Both the position numbers and the translations under genes were made by a program. Positions 27,408 through 35,136 of a stretch of 35,136 nt of DNA are shown one piece after another. Origin of the DNA: Clostridiaceae bacterium (GTDB taxonomy: Bacteria > Bacillota > Clostridia > UBA1212 > DUPL01); NCBI GenBank assembly GCA_012838385.1, contig DUPL01000001.1, positions 1 to 35,136 of the forward strand. Reading direction: 5' to 3'. Below the pieces are notes generated by a model. It was not told the origin of the DNA. It did no database searches and saw only the letters and a program-made list of their open reading frames with translations. The first letter of the stretch is position 1. Each line of letters opens with the position of its first letter.

Positions 27408-27439
27408 AAAATGAGTGTAAGATTACTCTTACACTCATT
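27406..27439 (-). terminator. Terminator of the prfB-isomerase-secreted protein unit
   Basis: A perfect 13-base stem has arms at 27410-27422 and 27427-27439 and a four-base loop. On the minus strand it is followed by TTTTTT (27406-27411). The last two Ts are also the first two bases of the TTGACA box of the dgt promoter. Confidence 0.9.
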
Positions 27440-27452
27440 CAGAATTCAATCC

Positions 27453-28367
27453 TTAAGCAACCTGGCGTCTCTTCAAAACAGCCAATACATATACAGCTGA
27501 AATTATAACAGGCATGAAGATGACTGCATCGTAGGTTTCGGTATTGGGCTCCTCAAGAGCATAGATCTTAATATTGTCAATATTGAACTTGGACTCCCTG
27601 CATCCAATAATGAGAACACTGTCAACAGAAACCCTTGCATTGTTAACGGTTCCGAGCTCCGTACCGTTCTTGTCCTTTACAACGACTTTCTTGTAATAGG
27701 TCTCTTCTCCCACTGGATATGTACCTGCGTCGGACATCTCAACTATGAATGCCAGTTCATCACTTGCATACACTTTTACAGTCTGGCCGTCGTCTACAAA
27801 TTTCAAGGTCTCAAAACCTTTTGAGAAATCTGCGCCAACTGTTGCCTCATACCTTACGTTCCCAATCTTGTACTCCTTGGATTCATCGTATGTTTTTACA
27901 ACAAGACTCAACTTGTTTCCATTGTTGGGCAATACAAGAAGTCCACTGCCTCCAACGGATGGAAATCCTGAGTTGCCATCGCCATCCCATTCATATCCTG
28001 TGCTCTTTCCAAACATGACATCAAATCTTTCACTGCCAGCGCGTACAAAGAACGCTGAAACGTTGAACTTAGCATCAGGATTGTATACATCAACTTCGTA
28101 TACATACGGTTCGGTAAGCTTTTTCGTGTATTCTGCATGGTAATATGCATCAATCGCAAAATATTTGTTGCCGCCCTCTTCCCTGATAAAGGATCCGGTT
28201 GATGTTGCTCTAATTAATGACCAGTCTGGCAAGAGGTCGTCCTTAATCTCGGTTCCTGCCTCATAGCTCTCAAAATTCTGCGAGTAGCTATCTACAGCTG
28301 CAAAAGATGAGATTGTAAGAGCTAAACACATTAATGAAAGTACCAATAAAAGTCCTAATTTTTTCAT
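27453..28367 (-). CDS. Secreted beta-sandwich protein with C-terminal membrane tail
   Basis: I do not recognise a named family. The 304-residue protein has a classical signal peptide (about residues 1-23). A beta-rich body resembling LamG/concanavalin-like lectin folds covers about 28-270 (YSQNFESYEAGTEI, FNVSAFFVRAG, KLSLVVKTYDE, VKVYASDELAFIVEM, FNIDNIKIYALEEP). The end is PNTETYDAV, a hydrophobic helix and the basic tail KRRQVA. This end resembles sortase-type sorting signals of the NPxTxD kind but is degenerate. It could also be a plain membrane anchor. AAAGGAGG precedes the ATG. It is the last gene before the terminator and follows a sugar-isomerase-like gene, so a role in glycan binding is possible but unproven. 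Confidence 0.75.
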   Translation of the reverse strand: MKKLGLLLVLSLMCLALTISSFAAVDSYSQNFESYEAGTEIKDDLLPDWSLIRATSTGSFIREEGGNKYFAIDAYYHAEYTKKLTEPYVYEVDVYNPDAKFNVSAFFVRAGSERFDVMFGKSTGYEWDGDGNSGFPSVGGSGLLVLPNNGNKLSLVVKTYDESKEYKIGNVRYEATVGADFSKGFETLKFVDDGQTVKVYASDELAFIVEMSDAGTYPVGEETYYKKVVVKDKNGTELGTVNNARVSVDSVLIIGCRESKFNIDNIKIYALEEPNTETYDAVIFMPVIISAVYVLAVLKRRQVA

Positions 28368-28411
28368 GATAAACCTCCTTTAGAGTAATAATCTATGCCA
28401 AGGCAGCATAT

Positions 28412-29377
28412 TTATGCCCACCACATGGCACCAGGTTTTTCAAATACCAACACTTCTTTAAGGAAGGATATGGCCTTCCTAAGACCTTCCTGAGGAGACA
28501 TAAGGCTGTCCTCATGCTCTATACTTATAACATCGTCATAACCTACTGTCTTAAGCATGCTTATCATGTCTTTCCACAATTTATAGTCGTTTCCATAACC
28601 CATGGTTCTGAATACCCATGCACGGTTTAACACATCTCCATAGTGCTTGGTGTCAAGTACTCCGTTTTTCTTGACATTTGCCTCATCTATTCTGACATCC
28701 TTGCCATGAACATGGTAAATAGCATCTCCAAGCTCCCTTATAGCCTCTACAGGGTCCATTCCCTGCCAAATCAGATGGCTTGGGTCAAAGTTTGCACCAA
28801 TAACTTCTCCCACTTCAGCTCTCAGACGAAGAAGGGTCTCTGGATTGTACACGCAGAATCCCGGATGCATCTCAAAGCAAATCTTTGTCACACCATGTTC
28901 AAGAGCAAACTTTCCTGTCTCCTTCCAGTATGGAACAAGCACCTCATTCCACTGATAATCCAGAATCTTTAAGAAATCCTCCGGCCAGGGACACGTTACC
29001 CAGTTTGGATATTTTGAATCAGGGCTGTCTCCAGGACATCCTGAAAACGCAATAATCTTTTCTACTCCAAGTTTTTCAGCCAGCAGTATGGCGTTGATAA
29101 AGTCATCATGGTACTGCTTTGCAATTTCCTTGTCTGGATGCACCGGGTTTCCGTGGCATGCCAAGGCAGAAATTTCAAGTCCATTGCTGTAAATTGCGTC
29201 CTTGAACTCTTCAAGAGCCTTTTCATCCTTCAAAAGTTCCTCAGGATTGCAATGAGCTTTACCTGGAAAACCGCCGCAACCTATCTCCACGGACTGTACG
29301 CCTTCCTTTGCCAGGAATGCCATTGCGTCCCTTACGCTCATGTCAGACAACAATACTGTAAGTACTCCTAACTTCAT
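28412..29377 (-). CDS. Sugar phosphate isomerase/epimerase-like TIM barrel protein
   Basis: The 321-residue protein belongs to the xylose isomerase-like TIM barrel superfamily, which includes IolE/IolI and related epimerases. Likely metal ligands appear in the expected order: Glu in CFEMHPGF, Asp in GANFDPSHLIWQG, His in YHVHGKDVR and Glu in ISIEHEDSL. The start ATG at 29377 follows GAGGAGG. It sits 29 bases after prfB and 44 bases before the secreted beta-sandwich gene. The substrate is not determinable: members act on myo-inositol derivatives, keto sugars and other polyols. No inositol or sugar catabolic genes are next to it. Confidence 0.88.
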   Translation of the reverse strand: MKLGVLTVLLSDMSVRDAMAFLAKEGVQSVEIGCGGFPGKAHCNPEELLKDEKALEEFKDAIYSNGLEISALACHGNPVHPDKEIAKQYHDDFINAILLAEKLGVEKIIAFSGCPGDSPDSKYPNWVTCPWPEDFLKILDYQWNEVLVPYWKETGKFALEHGVTKICFEMHPGFCVYNPETLLRLRAEVGEVIGANFDPSHLIWQGMDPVEAIRELGDAIYHVHGKDVRIDEANVKKNGVLDTKHYGDVLNRAWVFRTMGYGNDYKLWKDMISMLKTVGYDDVISIEHEDSLMSPQEGLRKAISFLKEVLVFEKPGAMWWA

Positions 29378-29405
29378 AGCATAATCCTCCTCATGAATTT
29401 TACAT

Positions 29406-30519
29406 TTATTTCTTATTATTGAACTCCATTGTCAGATATGCATTAATAAACCCATCAATCTCTCCATCCATAACCTTTTCCACACTTCCCTCTTCATAAT
29501 TGCTTCTATGGTCTTTAACCAAAGTATATGGACAGAATACATATGACCTAATTTGATTTCCCCAGGCAATTTCAGTCTGCACACCCTTAAGGTCCGCTAT
29601 TTTCTCAACATTCTCTCTTAACTTCAGCTCATAAAGCTTTGATCTTAACATGCGCATGGCAGTCTCTCTGTTCTGCATCTGGGATCTTTCCGTCTGACAG
29701 CTTACTATGATGCCCGTTGGTTTGTGAACAAGCCTTACTGCAGAGTCAGTCTTGTTAACATGCTGTCCGCCCGCCCCACTGGATCTGAAAGTGCTCATTT
29801 CCACGTCTTCAGGCCTTATGTCTATATCAATGCTGTCGTCAATCTCAGGTATGACTTCAACGGATGCAAAAGATGTATGGCGTCTTCCTGCCGCATCAAA
29901 AGGACTAATCCTAACGAGTCTATGAACTCCATGCTCACTCTTCAAATATCCGTATGCATTGGTTCCTTTAATGTTAAGCACACAGCTCTTTATTCCAGCA
30001 CCATCTCCGTCCAGGTAATCCGTTACCGTAACTTCATATCCTTTTTTCTGAGCCCATCTGGAATACATGCGCATCAGCATCGAAGCCCAATCCTGTGCCT
30101 CTGTTCCTCCCGCACCTGCATGCAGTGTCAATATCGCATTGTTTTCGTCATATTGGCCTGTAAAAAAGGTTTCCATCCTGAGAGACACAAGCTCATCATC
30201 AAGTTGTTTCAAGCCTTTTTCTATATCTGATGCAAGATCCGCTTCTCCTGACTCATCACTAAGTACCAGCATAAGCTCCACTTCTTCCACCATCTCTTCA
30301 AGTCGGGAAAACTTCCCCACCTTGTCCTTCAGACCTTTAAGTTTTTTTAGTACATTCTGTGAATTCTCAGGGTCTCCCCAGAAATTGGGTTCCTGCGTTT
30401 TTAACTCCAACTCTTCTATCTCAGACTTTATACTGCCTGTGTCAAAGTGAATCCCTCAATTCATTGAGTTTTTCCTTGATATTCTCAAGTACCTGATAGT
30501 ACTCATCTGTCACAATCAT
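29406..30519 (-). CDS. prfB: Peptide chain release factor 2, made by programmed +1 frameshift
   Basis: RF2 ends translation at UGA and UAA. The main frame (29406-30443) holds the GGQ motif within RSSGAGGQHVNKTDSAVRLVHKPTGI and the SPF codon-recognition motif (RISPFDAAGRRHTS). The first 25 codons (30519-30445) lie in another frame, starting with ATG at 30519 after AGGAGTTG and reading MIVTDEYYQVLENIKEKLNE. They end at CTT-TGA, and a +1 shift that skips the T at 30444 joins GAC ACA GGC in the main frame. The full product is about 370 residues, the normal length for RF2. The gene is intact and not a pseudogene. It lies 37 bases after rnr, where smpB is often found in other Bacillota. Confidence 0.95.
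30441..30456 (-). promoter_or_regulatory. prfB programmed +1 frameshift site
   Basis: The minus strand reads AGGGATTCACTTTGAC, with an internal Shine-Dalgarno-like AGGG upstream of the slippery CTT and the in-frame UGA stop followed by C. This is the known RF2 autoregulation signal: scarce RF2 gives slow termination and more frameshifting. The AGGG is four bases from CTT instead of the E. coli spacing of three. Confidence 0.93.
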
Positions 30520-30556
30520 TTTAACAACTCCTCATATTTAATGTTTTTATAATATT

Positions 30557-32701
30557 TTACCCAAATGGTAACATAAATTCAATACTTTTTGAAGTTAGAT
30601 CAACCCTGTAAACAATTACGTCCTTTAATTTTTGACCAATCCTGAATACCTTTCCTGCGTGCTCTCCATATGCAGTCATTGTTTCAGGATCAAAATAGTA
30701 GTAATCATTAAGGGACGCAAACCTTACTAGCCCCTCAACAGTGTTCTGAAGTTCCACAAACATGCCAAAACTCGTAATGTTGCTGATGATTCCAGTAAAT
30801 TTTTTGCCCTCAAATTGCTTCATGTATTCGCAAACCTTTAAATCCACGCATTCCCTTTCAGCTTCTTGAGCTGCCCTCTCGCGATCAGACAAATGCTTTG
30901 CATACTCACCTGCAAATTTGGCATACCGCTCTTCAAGCTTGTGGTTCATGCCGCCATGCAGCATATGCTTGATTATCCTGTGTATAAACAAGTCGGGATA
31001 CCGTCTAATAGGGGCGGTAAAATGTGAATAATATTTAAGTGCAAGTCCAAAGTGTCCGTCATTGGTTGATCTGTATGCCGCCTTCTGCATGGACCTTAAT
31101 GTCATTGTTCCAATTATCCTCTCTTCAGGTTTGTCCTTTATTGAGTCAAGAAGGCTTTGTATGCTCTTTGGATGAATCTTTGATGTGTTCTTGAACTTGT
31201 ACCCAAGATTGGTCACAATCTTTGACAGCATAATCATCTTTTCGTCCTCAGGTTCGTCATGCACCCTGTATATAAAGGGCACATTGTACCAGTAAAACCT
31301 CTCAGCAACCGTCTCATTGCAAAGAAGCATGAACTCCTCGATTATGTTGTTTGCAAAGGTTGTCCTATATGCCGACACGGAAATTGGCCTTCCTTCATCA
31401 TCCAACTCAACTTTGGTTTCCGGCAGATTAAAATCAATTGCTCCGCGTCTTCGTCTTCTTTCATTCAATATATATGCAAGGTTCTTCATAAGAGTCAGCT
31501 GACTCAGATAATCTCCAAACTCTTTCAAAATCGCAAAATCAGGCTTTTCAAATATCCTGTACAACTGGTCATAGGTAATGGAATAATCCACATTGAGTAT
31601 GCTTTCGTAAATCTCATGGTCCACCACATTGCCCATTTCGTCCACTTCCATCACAACGGACAAAGCAAGCCTGTCGCAGTTTTTATTCAAACTGCATATG
31701 CCGTTTGACAACTCTTTGGGCAGCATTGGAACAACCCTTCCCACAGGATAAACGCTTGTTCCCCTTTTATAGGCTTCCCTGTCTATAGCGGATCCTTCCT
31801 TAACATAGTGGGCTACATCCGCTATATGGACCCCCAACATATAATTGCCGTTATCCAAAATTTCAATGGTTATGGCGTCATCCACATCCTTGGTGTCTTC
31901 AGAGTCAATAGTGACTGTTAAAAGCCCCCTTATATCCTTCCTGCCTTTCTTAAGTTCAGACTGTATTGTTTCTTCATCCAATTCCTGAGGCAGCATGGAA
32001 GCCTCCTTCATTACATCATCCGGAAACTCCTCCACAAAGCCGTGGAGACTCAAAATCGTGGTAATACCAGTGTTCGGATCTGAAATATTGCCGACAACTT
32101 CTACTATTCTGCAAACCCCTGGCTCAGGAAACTCTCCCTTTTCAAGGGCTTCACATATGACACTGAGTCCTTCATCCAAGGAATCCGCATTCCCTTCAAT
32201 ATACCAATATTCGTCATCAGCCAAAACCATTAGCCCATGACGGATTGGATTCCATTTTACAACTCCCGAGAAGGTTCTGGAGCCCTTGACAAGTACACTC
32301 TTGACAACGCCTTCCTTTTTCTCACCCGGAAACGCAGGCTTTTTGGGATTCTTGATGGAGACTACCACTTTATCTCCTGTCATGGCGCCATTTACATCCT
32401 TGGAATTGACGTATATGCTTTCGCTCCAGCTAGCCTTGTCCTCGGGTATGACAAAAGCATATCCTCTCCTGTTTACTTCTATTTTACCAACAACGTAATT
32501 GAAACTGGCAGGGTCCCCCAGCTTGTTGCCTTGTCTGACCAACACCATTTCATCAGTTAGTTTTGTTGCCACCTCGTTAAAGACCGCAATCTCTGATTCG
32601 GTCAATTCAAGCATTTCATATACTTTACTCACACTGATTTTGCCATGAAGTTTTGTAGCCAAATCTCTCAGCTTTATTTCCAGGGTTTCATATGGAGTCA
32701 T
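30557..32701 (-). CDS. rnr: Ribonuclease R
   Basis: RNase R is a processive 3'-5' exoribonuclease that degrades structured RNA. The 714-residue product has an N-terminal helix-turn-helix (KISVSKVYEMLELTESEI), cold-shock-type domains (about 60-230), the RNB catalytic core with TIDSEDTKDVDDAITIE (the acidic metal site) and HFTAPIRRYPDLFIHRIIKHML, and a C-terminal S1 domain (KFTGIISNITSFGMFVELQNTVEGLVRF). The E. coli enzyme has an extra lysine-rich tail that is absent here, as is usual in Bacillota. The ATG at 32701 has only a weak site (GGTGA) close in front. The gene follows the secG terminator, and no clear own promoter is visible. prfB follows instead of smpB. Confidence 0.95.
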   Translation of the reverse strand: MTPYETLEIKLRDLATKLHGKISVSKVYEMLELTESEIAVFNEVATKLTDEMVLVRQGNKLGDPASFNYVVGKIEVNRRGYAFVIPEDKASWSESIYVNSKDVNGAMTGDKVVVSIKNPKKPAFPGEKKEGVVKSVLVKGSRTFSGVVKWNPIRHGLMVLADDEYWYIEGNADSLDEGLSVICEALEKGEFPEPGVCRIVEVVGNISDPNTGITTILSLHGFVEEFPDDVMKEASMLPQELDEETIQSELKKGRKDIRGLLTVTIDSEDTKDVDDAITIEILDNGNYMLGVHIADVAHYVKEGSAIDREAYKRGTSVYPVGRVVPMLPKELSNGICSLNKNCDRLALSVVMEVDEMGNVVDHEIYESILNVDYSITYDQLYRIFEKPDFAILKEFGDYLSQLTLMKNLAYILNERRRRRGAIDFNLPETKVELDDEGRPISVSAYRTTFANNIIEEFMLLCNETVAERFYWYNVPFIYRVHDEPEDEKMIMLSKIVTNLGYKFKNTSKIHPKSIQSLLDSIKDKPEERIIGTMTLRSMQKAAYRSTNDGHFGLALKYYSHFTAPIRRYPDLFIHRIIKHMLHGGMNHKLEERYAKFAGEYAKHLSDRERAAQEAERECVDLKVCEYMKQFEGKKFTGIISNITSFGMFVELQNTVEGLVRFASLNDYYYFDPETMTAYGEHAGKVFRIGQKLKDVIVYRVDLTSKSIEFMLPFG

Positions 32702-32724
32702 AAGTCACCAACTTCCATAAATAT

Positions 32725-32755
32725 TAAAAAAGCCGTGTTTCGGAGCACACGGCTT
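32725..32755 (-). terminator. Terminator between secG and rnr
   Basis: AAGCCGTGT (32730-32738) and ACACGGCTT (32747-32755) form a nine-base stem with an eight-base loop. On the minus strand it is followed by a run of Ts. It would end or attenuate the secG transcript before rnr. Confidence 0.85.
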
Positions 32756-32765
32756 GATTTGTCAT

Positions 32766-33020
32766 CTACATCTGCGAGAACAATCTAAGCAAAGCTCCTA
32801 AAACCACAGCCATAATTGCAAAGAACACCGCACCTGTTACTGTATATCTGGTGAGTCTTGCCTCTTTTGTAGAACCTCTATTTTTTCCAAAGAAGGATTC
32901 ACTCTCACCTGTTACTACCGATATGCCTTGCTGCTTAGGCTCCTGCATCAGAATTATTATACTGACAACCACGCATACCACGAGGTAAAGAATTCCCAAT
33001 ATAGTTATTAAAGCAGTCAA
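32766..33020 (-). CDS. secG: Preprotein translocase subunit SecG
   Basis: SecG is a small accessory subunit of the SecYEG channel. The 84-residue product has two membrane helices (about residues 4-24 and 59-79) joined by a loop with the family signature LMQEPKQQGISVVTGESESFFGKNRG. The start is TTG at 33020 with GGAGG eight bases upstream; the next upstream in-frame codons include a TGA, so no longer start exists. It has its own promoter and a terminator follows. The secG-rnr order is conserved in many Bacillota. Confidence 0.95.
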   Translation of the reverse strand: MTALITILGILYLVVCVVVSIIILMQEPKQQGISVVTGESESFFGKNRGSTKEARLTRYTVTGAVFFAIMAVVLGALLRLFSQM

Positions 33021-33067
33021 CTTTCACACCTCCAAAACAAATAACTTAAGAAAAGTCAATCACGTTG

Positions 33068-33096
33068 ATTATATCACACAGTTAAAATAAGTACAA
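33068..33096 (-). promoter_or_regulatory. Promoter of secG
   Basis: Reading the minus strand, TTGTAC (33091-33096) and a perfect TATAAT (33068-33073) are 17 bases apart. The start site would be near 33061, about 40 bases before the TTG start codon. Confidence 0.75.
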
Positions 33097-33105
33097 CAAA
33101 AATCA

Positions 33106-33966
33106 TTATCCGCCTATAGTTTTACCAGCTTTTAATTTTCTATACTTTCTTACTATCCAGACTACACTTAAAATTAGAACCGTACCAAGAAGAAAAATAA
33201 GGTAAAAACGTTGAAAAAAAGTATATATTTTGTAGTCCCTCTCCAGTTTCGGATCAAGTTCAACTATAAAATGGGTGTTTGCAGCTTTTTCCACAACCTC
33301 GGCATCATGATACAATAGAGCTTTGTCAATATTTGACTCATACTGCAAAACCGCTTCCGTCTCGCCTTCTTTTGGTTCCCTGAAATAAAAAATCCTTAAT
33401 CTCGAAAAATCAAGTTCAGTCTCAAAAGCCTTCTTTGCGTATTCAGCAGCCAGCTCCTTGTACTTGTCAAAACCAAGGCTCTGTCCTGCAACTTCCAGAA
33501 GAACCACATACTTTCCCTTGGTTCCCTCAAGTGCATCCTCAGCACTTTGATATACGCCTTTTTCAATATCATAAATATATTCTGCGCTTTTTAGAGGAAT
33601 TTCATCCTTGAGAAGATTCTCGATATGTCCGGACAACTCCTTTATTAACTCATTGTCCTTTAGAAAATTGTCAAAATAACCGTCTTCATACACACCAAAA
33701 CCCTTGGCAGTTATTCTGAAAGTACCTTCTTCGAACTCACACTCGTAAACGTATTTGTCAATCTTCTTGTCGTAATATGTATTTGTAATACTGTAATCCA
33801 AATCCGGATAGCTGTCCTTTAAATATTTCTGCACGGAGAAGCCATTCAGTAAAGAGCCTGGGAAAACCCCAAGGCTCTCACAGAATATTGACACAACAAG
33901 TATTGCGATAATTACTACAAAGGCTGTAAACAGCCAGAGTTTTATTCTCGTTTTCCTATCCACCAT
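33106..33966 (-). CDS. Unknown membrane protein with two terminal helices
   Basis: I do not recognise a named family with confidence. The 286-residue protein has one membrane helix near the N-terminus (about residues 9-29) and a second near the C-terminus (about 250-270) with a basic tail ([10 protein letters not shown]). The roughly 220 residues between them are mixed alpha/beta and charged, and probably extracytoplasmic ([24 protein letters not shown]). That segment is reminiscent of YfjL-like or DUF3139-type small membrane proteins, which is only a weak impression. The ATG overlaps the end of the PGK-TPI gene by 11 bases and has no good ribosome-binding site, which suggests translational coupling. 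A function linked to glycolysis cannot be inferred. Confidence 0.7.
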   Translation of the reverse strand: MVDRKTRIKLWLFTAFVVIIAILVVSIFCESLGVFPGSLLNGFSVQKYLKDSYPDLDYSITNTYYDKKIDKYVYECEFEEGTFRITAKGFGVYEDGYFDNFLKDNELIKELSGHIENLLKDEIPLKSAEYIYDIEKGVYQSAEDALEGTKGKYVVLLEVAGQSLGFDKYKELAAEYAKKAFETELDFSRLRIFYFREPKEGETEAVLQYESNIDKALLYHDAEVVEKAANTHFIVELDPKLERDYKIYTFFQRFYLIFLLGTVLILSVVWIVRKYRKLKAGKTIGG

Positions 33967-35136
33967 AGCAGAAATCTACATAATTTGCAATATCCGCAAA
34001 CTCATCAATCTTCAGACTTGCGCCGCCCACCAAACCACCGTCAATATTGGGCATGCTGAAGAGGGATGCAAAATTGCCACCGTTTACGCTTCCTCCGTAA
34101 AGTATGCGAACCTCATCTGCAGTCTCTTCGTCATAAAGCTCAGCAAGAGTCTTTCTGATTTCAGCGCATACCTCTTCCGCCTGTTCGTCGGTTGCAGTTC
34201 TGCCTGTACCAATAGCCCAGATTGGCTCGTATGCAATTATTACATTCTTTATCTGTTCTTTAGTAACTCCATTCAGGGCAATCTTAACCTGATACTTTAC
34301 AAACTCTGTTGTAACACCTTCATCTCTCTGCAGAAGCGACTCGCCAACGCAAACTATCGGAACAAGACCGTAGCCAAGAGCTGCCTTTACCTTCGCATTT
34401 ACTGTCTCATCAGTTTCATTGAAGTACTGTCTTCTCTCAGAGTGTCCGATTATTACGTGAGTAACCCCAAGATTTACAAGCATCTCACCGGAGACCTCAC
34501 CTGTATATGCACCGGATTCTGCATAATGCATGTTCTGGGCTGCAATCTTTATCTTGCTGCCTTCAATGCAGTTCATTGCATGAGGAATGCATACAAAAGG
34601 TGGAGCAATAATCACTTCAGTGTCAGTCTCCTTCAGTTTGCCCTTGAGCTCCATGATGAACTTGCTGGTTTCAGCAGGTGTCTTGTTCATCTTCCAGTTG
34701 CCTGCAGCAACCTTCCTGCGGCAGTTCTTGTCCATAAGGCACGCAATGCCAGGAAGTTCCTTGCCTTCGAGGAATTCAAGAGAAGCTCCGCCACCTGTGG
34801 AGATATGAGTTATTCTGTCGGCAAAACCAAGCTGTTCAATAGCAGCTGCGGAATCTCCGCCACCAACTATGGATATGGCACCGGATTCAGCAACAGCTTG
34901 GGCAATTCTTCTTGTACCCTCTGCAAAGTTCGGGAACTCAAACACGCCCATGGGTCCGTTCCAAACAATGGTCTTTGCCCTTGCAATGTACTTTTCATAA
35001 AGCTCTATTGTCAGATTTCCAATATCCATTCCGGACCATCCGTCAGGCATGTCATCGGAAGGAACATACATTCTTTCAGAATCATTGGAGAACTCTTTTG
35101 CTACAATGCTGCCAATAGGAAGCAACAATTCAACAC
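33956..35136 (-). CDS. pgk-tpiA: Phosphoglycerate kinase-triosephosphate isomerase fusion (5' end outside window)
   Basis: One uninterrupted frame of more than 390 residues holds the C-terminal part of phosphoglycerate kinase ([55 protein letters not shown]). It then runs directly into a complete triosephosphate isomerase ([19 protein letters not shown] with the catalytic His, [15 protein letters not shown] with the catalytic Glu, [15 protein letters not shown]). The junction, at about residue 134 of the visible part, reads [11 protein letters not shown] and has no stop. An in-frame ATG at 34735 could start a separate TPI, but no ribosome-binding site precedes it. A similar PGK-TPI fusion is known from Thermotoga. 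Both enzymes serve glycolysis. The PGK start is outside the window. The downstream membrane protein gene overlaps the end. Confidence 0.9.
   Translation of the reverse strand, partial: VELLLPIGSIVAKEFSNDSERMYVPSDDMPDGWSGMDIGNLTIELYEKYIARAKTIVWNGPMGVFEFPNFAEGTRRIAQAVAESGAISIVGGGDSAAAIEQLGFADRITHISTGGGASLEFLEGKELPGIACLMDKNCRRKVAAGNWKMNKTPAETSKFIMELKGKLKETDTEVIIAPPFVCIPHAMNCIEGSKIKIAAQNMHYAESGAYTGEVSGEMLVNLGVTHVIIGHSERRQYFNETDETVNAKVKAALGYGLVPIVCVGESLLQRDEGVTTEFVKYQVKIALNGVTKEQIKNVIIAYEPIWAIGTGRTATDEQAEEVCAEIRKTLAELYDEETADEVRILYGGSVNGGNFASLFSMPNIDGGLVGGASLKIDEFADIANYVDFCYGG

Noticed and set aside
29406-30410. prfB as a truncated or degraded gene
   Set aside because: The missing N-terminus is present in the other frame from 30519, joined by a classical CTT-TGA-C frameshift site, so the gene is intact.
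34733-34760. Separate triosephosphate isomerase gene starting at the internal ATG
   Set aside because: No ribosome-binding site precedes the ATG and no stop codon separates it from the PGK part, although internal initiation cannot be fully excluded.

Overview
The window looks like chromosomal DNA from an anaerobic Gram-positive bacterium of the class Clostridia. I infer a cellulolytic type close to Acetivibrio/Ruminiclostridium. The grounds are moderate-to-low GC judged by eye, strong AGGAGG-type ribosome-binding sites, frequent TTG and GTG starts, sigma-A promoters of TTGACA-N16/17-TATAAT form, a UPF0735 ACT protein next to hom and aspartokinase, an FMN-riboswitch-controlled RibU, and lipoprotein-based sugar uptake. 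The genus is inference. I see no tRNA, rRNA, CRISPR array, insertion sequence or phage gene. Almost everything is on the minus strand except ribU and an HD-GYP gene.

1-12,770: a large carbohydrate-uptake operon on the minus strand, read from right to left. A near-perfect promoter at about 12,690-12,718 leads into a 1011-aa membrane-anchored solute-binding protein, two ABC permeases, an NHL beta-propeller/TPR/YIP1 membrane protein, a membrane-anchored DUF5696-type protein, two more permeases, and a lipoprotein solute-binding protein cut by the window edge. No ATPase is present, so a shared MsmX-type ATPase is presumably used. The substrate is unknown. This is the least ordinary part of the window.

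12,772-19,625: housekeeping genes. They are murD, the FMN riboswitch with ribU (plus strand), a threonine/methionine-branch operon (UPF0735 ACT protein, homoserine dehydrogenase, aspartokinase) and a plus-strand double-HD protein ending in an HD-GYP domain. Two divergent promoter regions and two bidirectional terminators delimit these units.

19,626-27,407: a minus-strand run of dgt-like dNTPase, YfbR-like 5'-nucleotidase, YerC/TrpR-like regulator, secA, a membrane-anchored TPR protein and threonine synthase. There is a promoter before dgt and a second internal promoter before the regulator.

27,410-35,136: a minus-strand run of a phosphoglycerate kinase-triosephosphate isomerase fusion (5' end outside the window), an unknown two-helix membrane protein, secG with its own promoter and terminator, rnr, prfB with a programmed +1 frameshift, a sugar isomerase-like TIM barrel protein, and a secreted beta-sandwich protein with a C-terminal membrane tail. 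The run ends at a strong terminator whose T-tract overlaps the -35 box of the dgt promoter.

I found no clearly new system. The best candidates for follow-up are the ATPase-less dual-permease locus with its NHL/YIP1 and DUF5696 partners, the PGK-TPI fusion, and the hairpin at the start of the hom-aspartokinase transcript.
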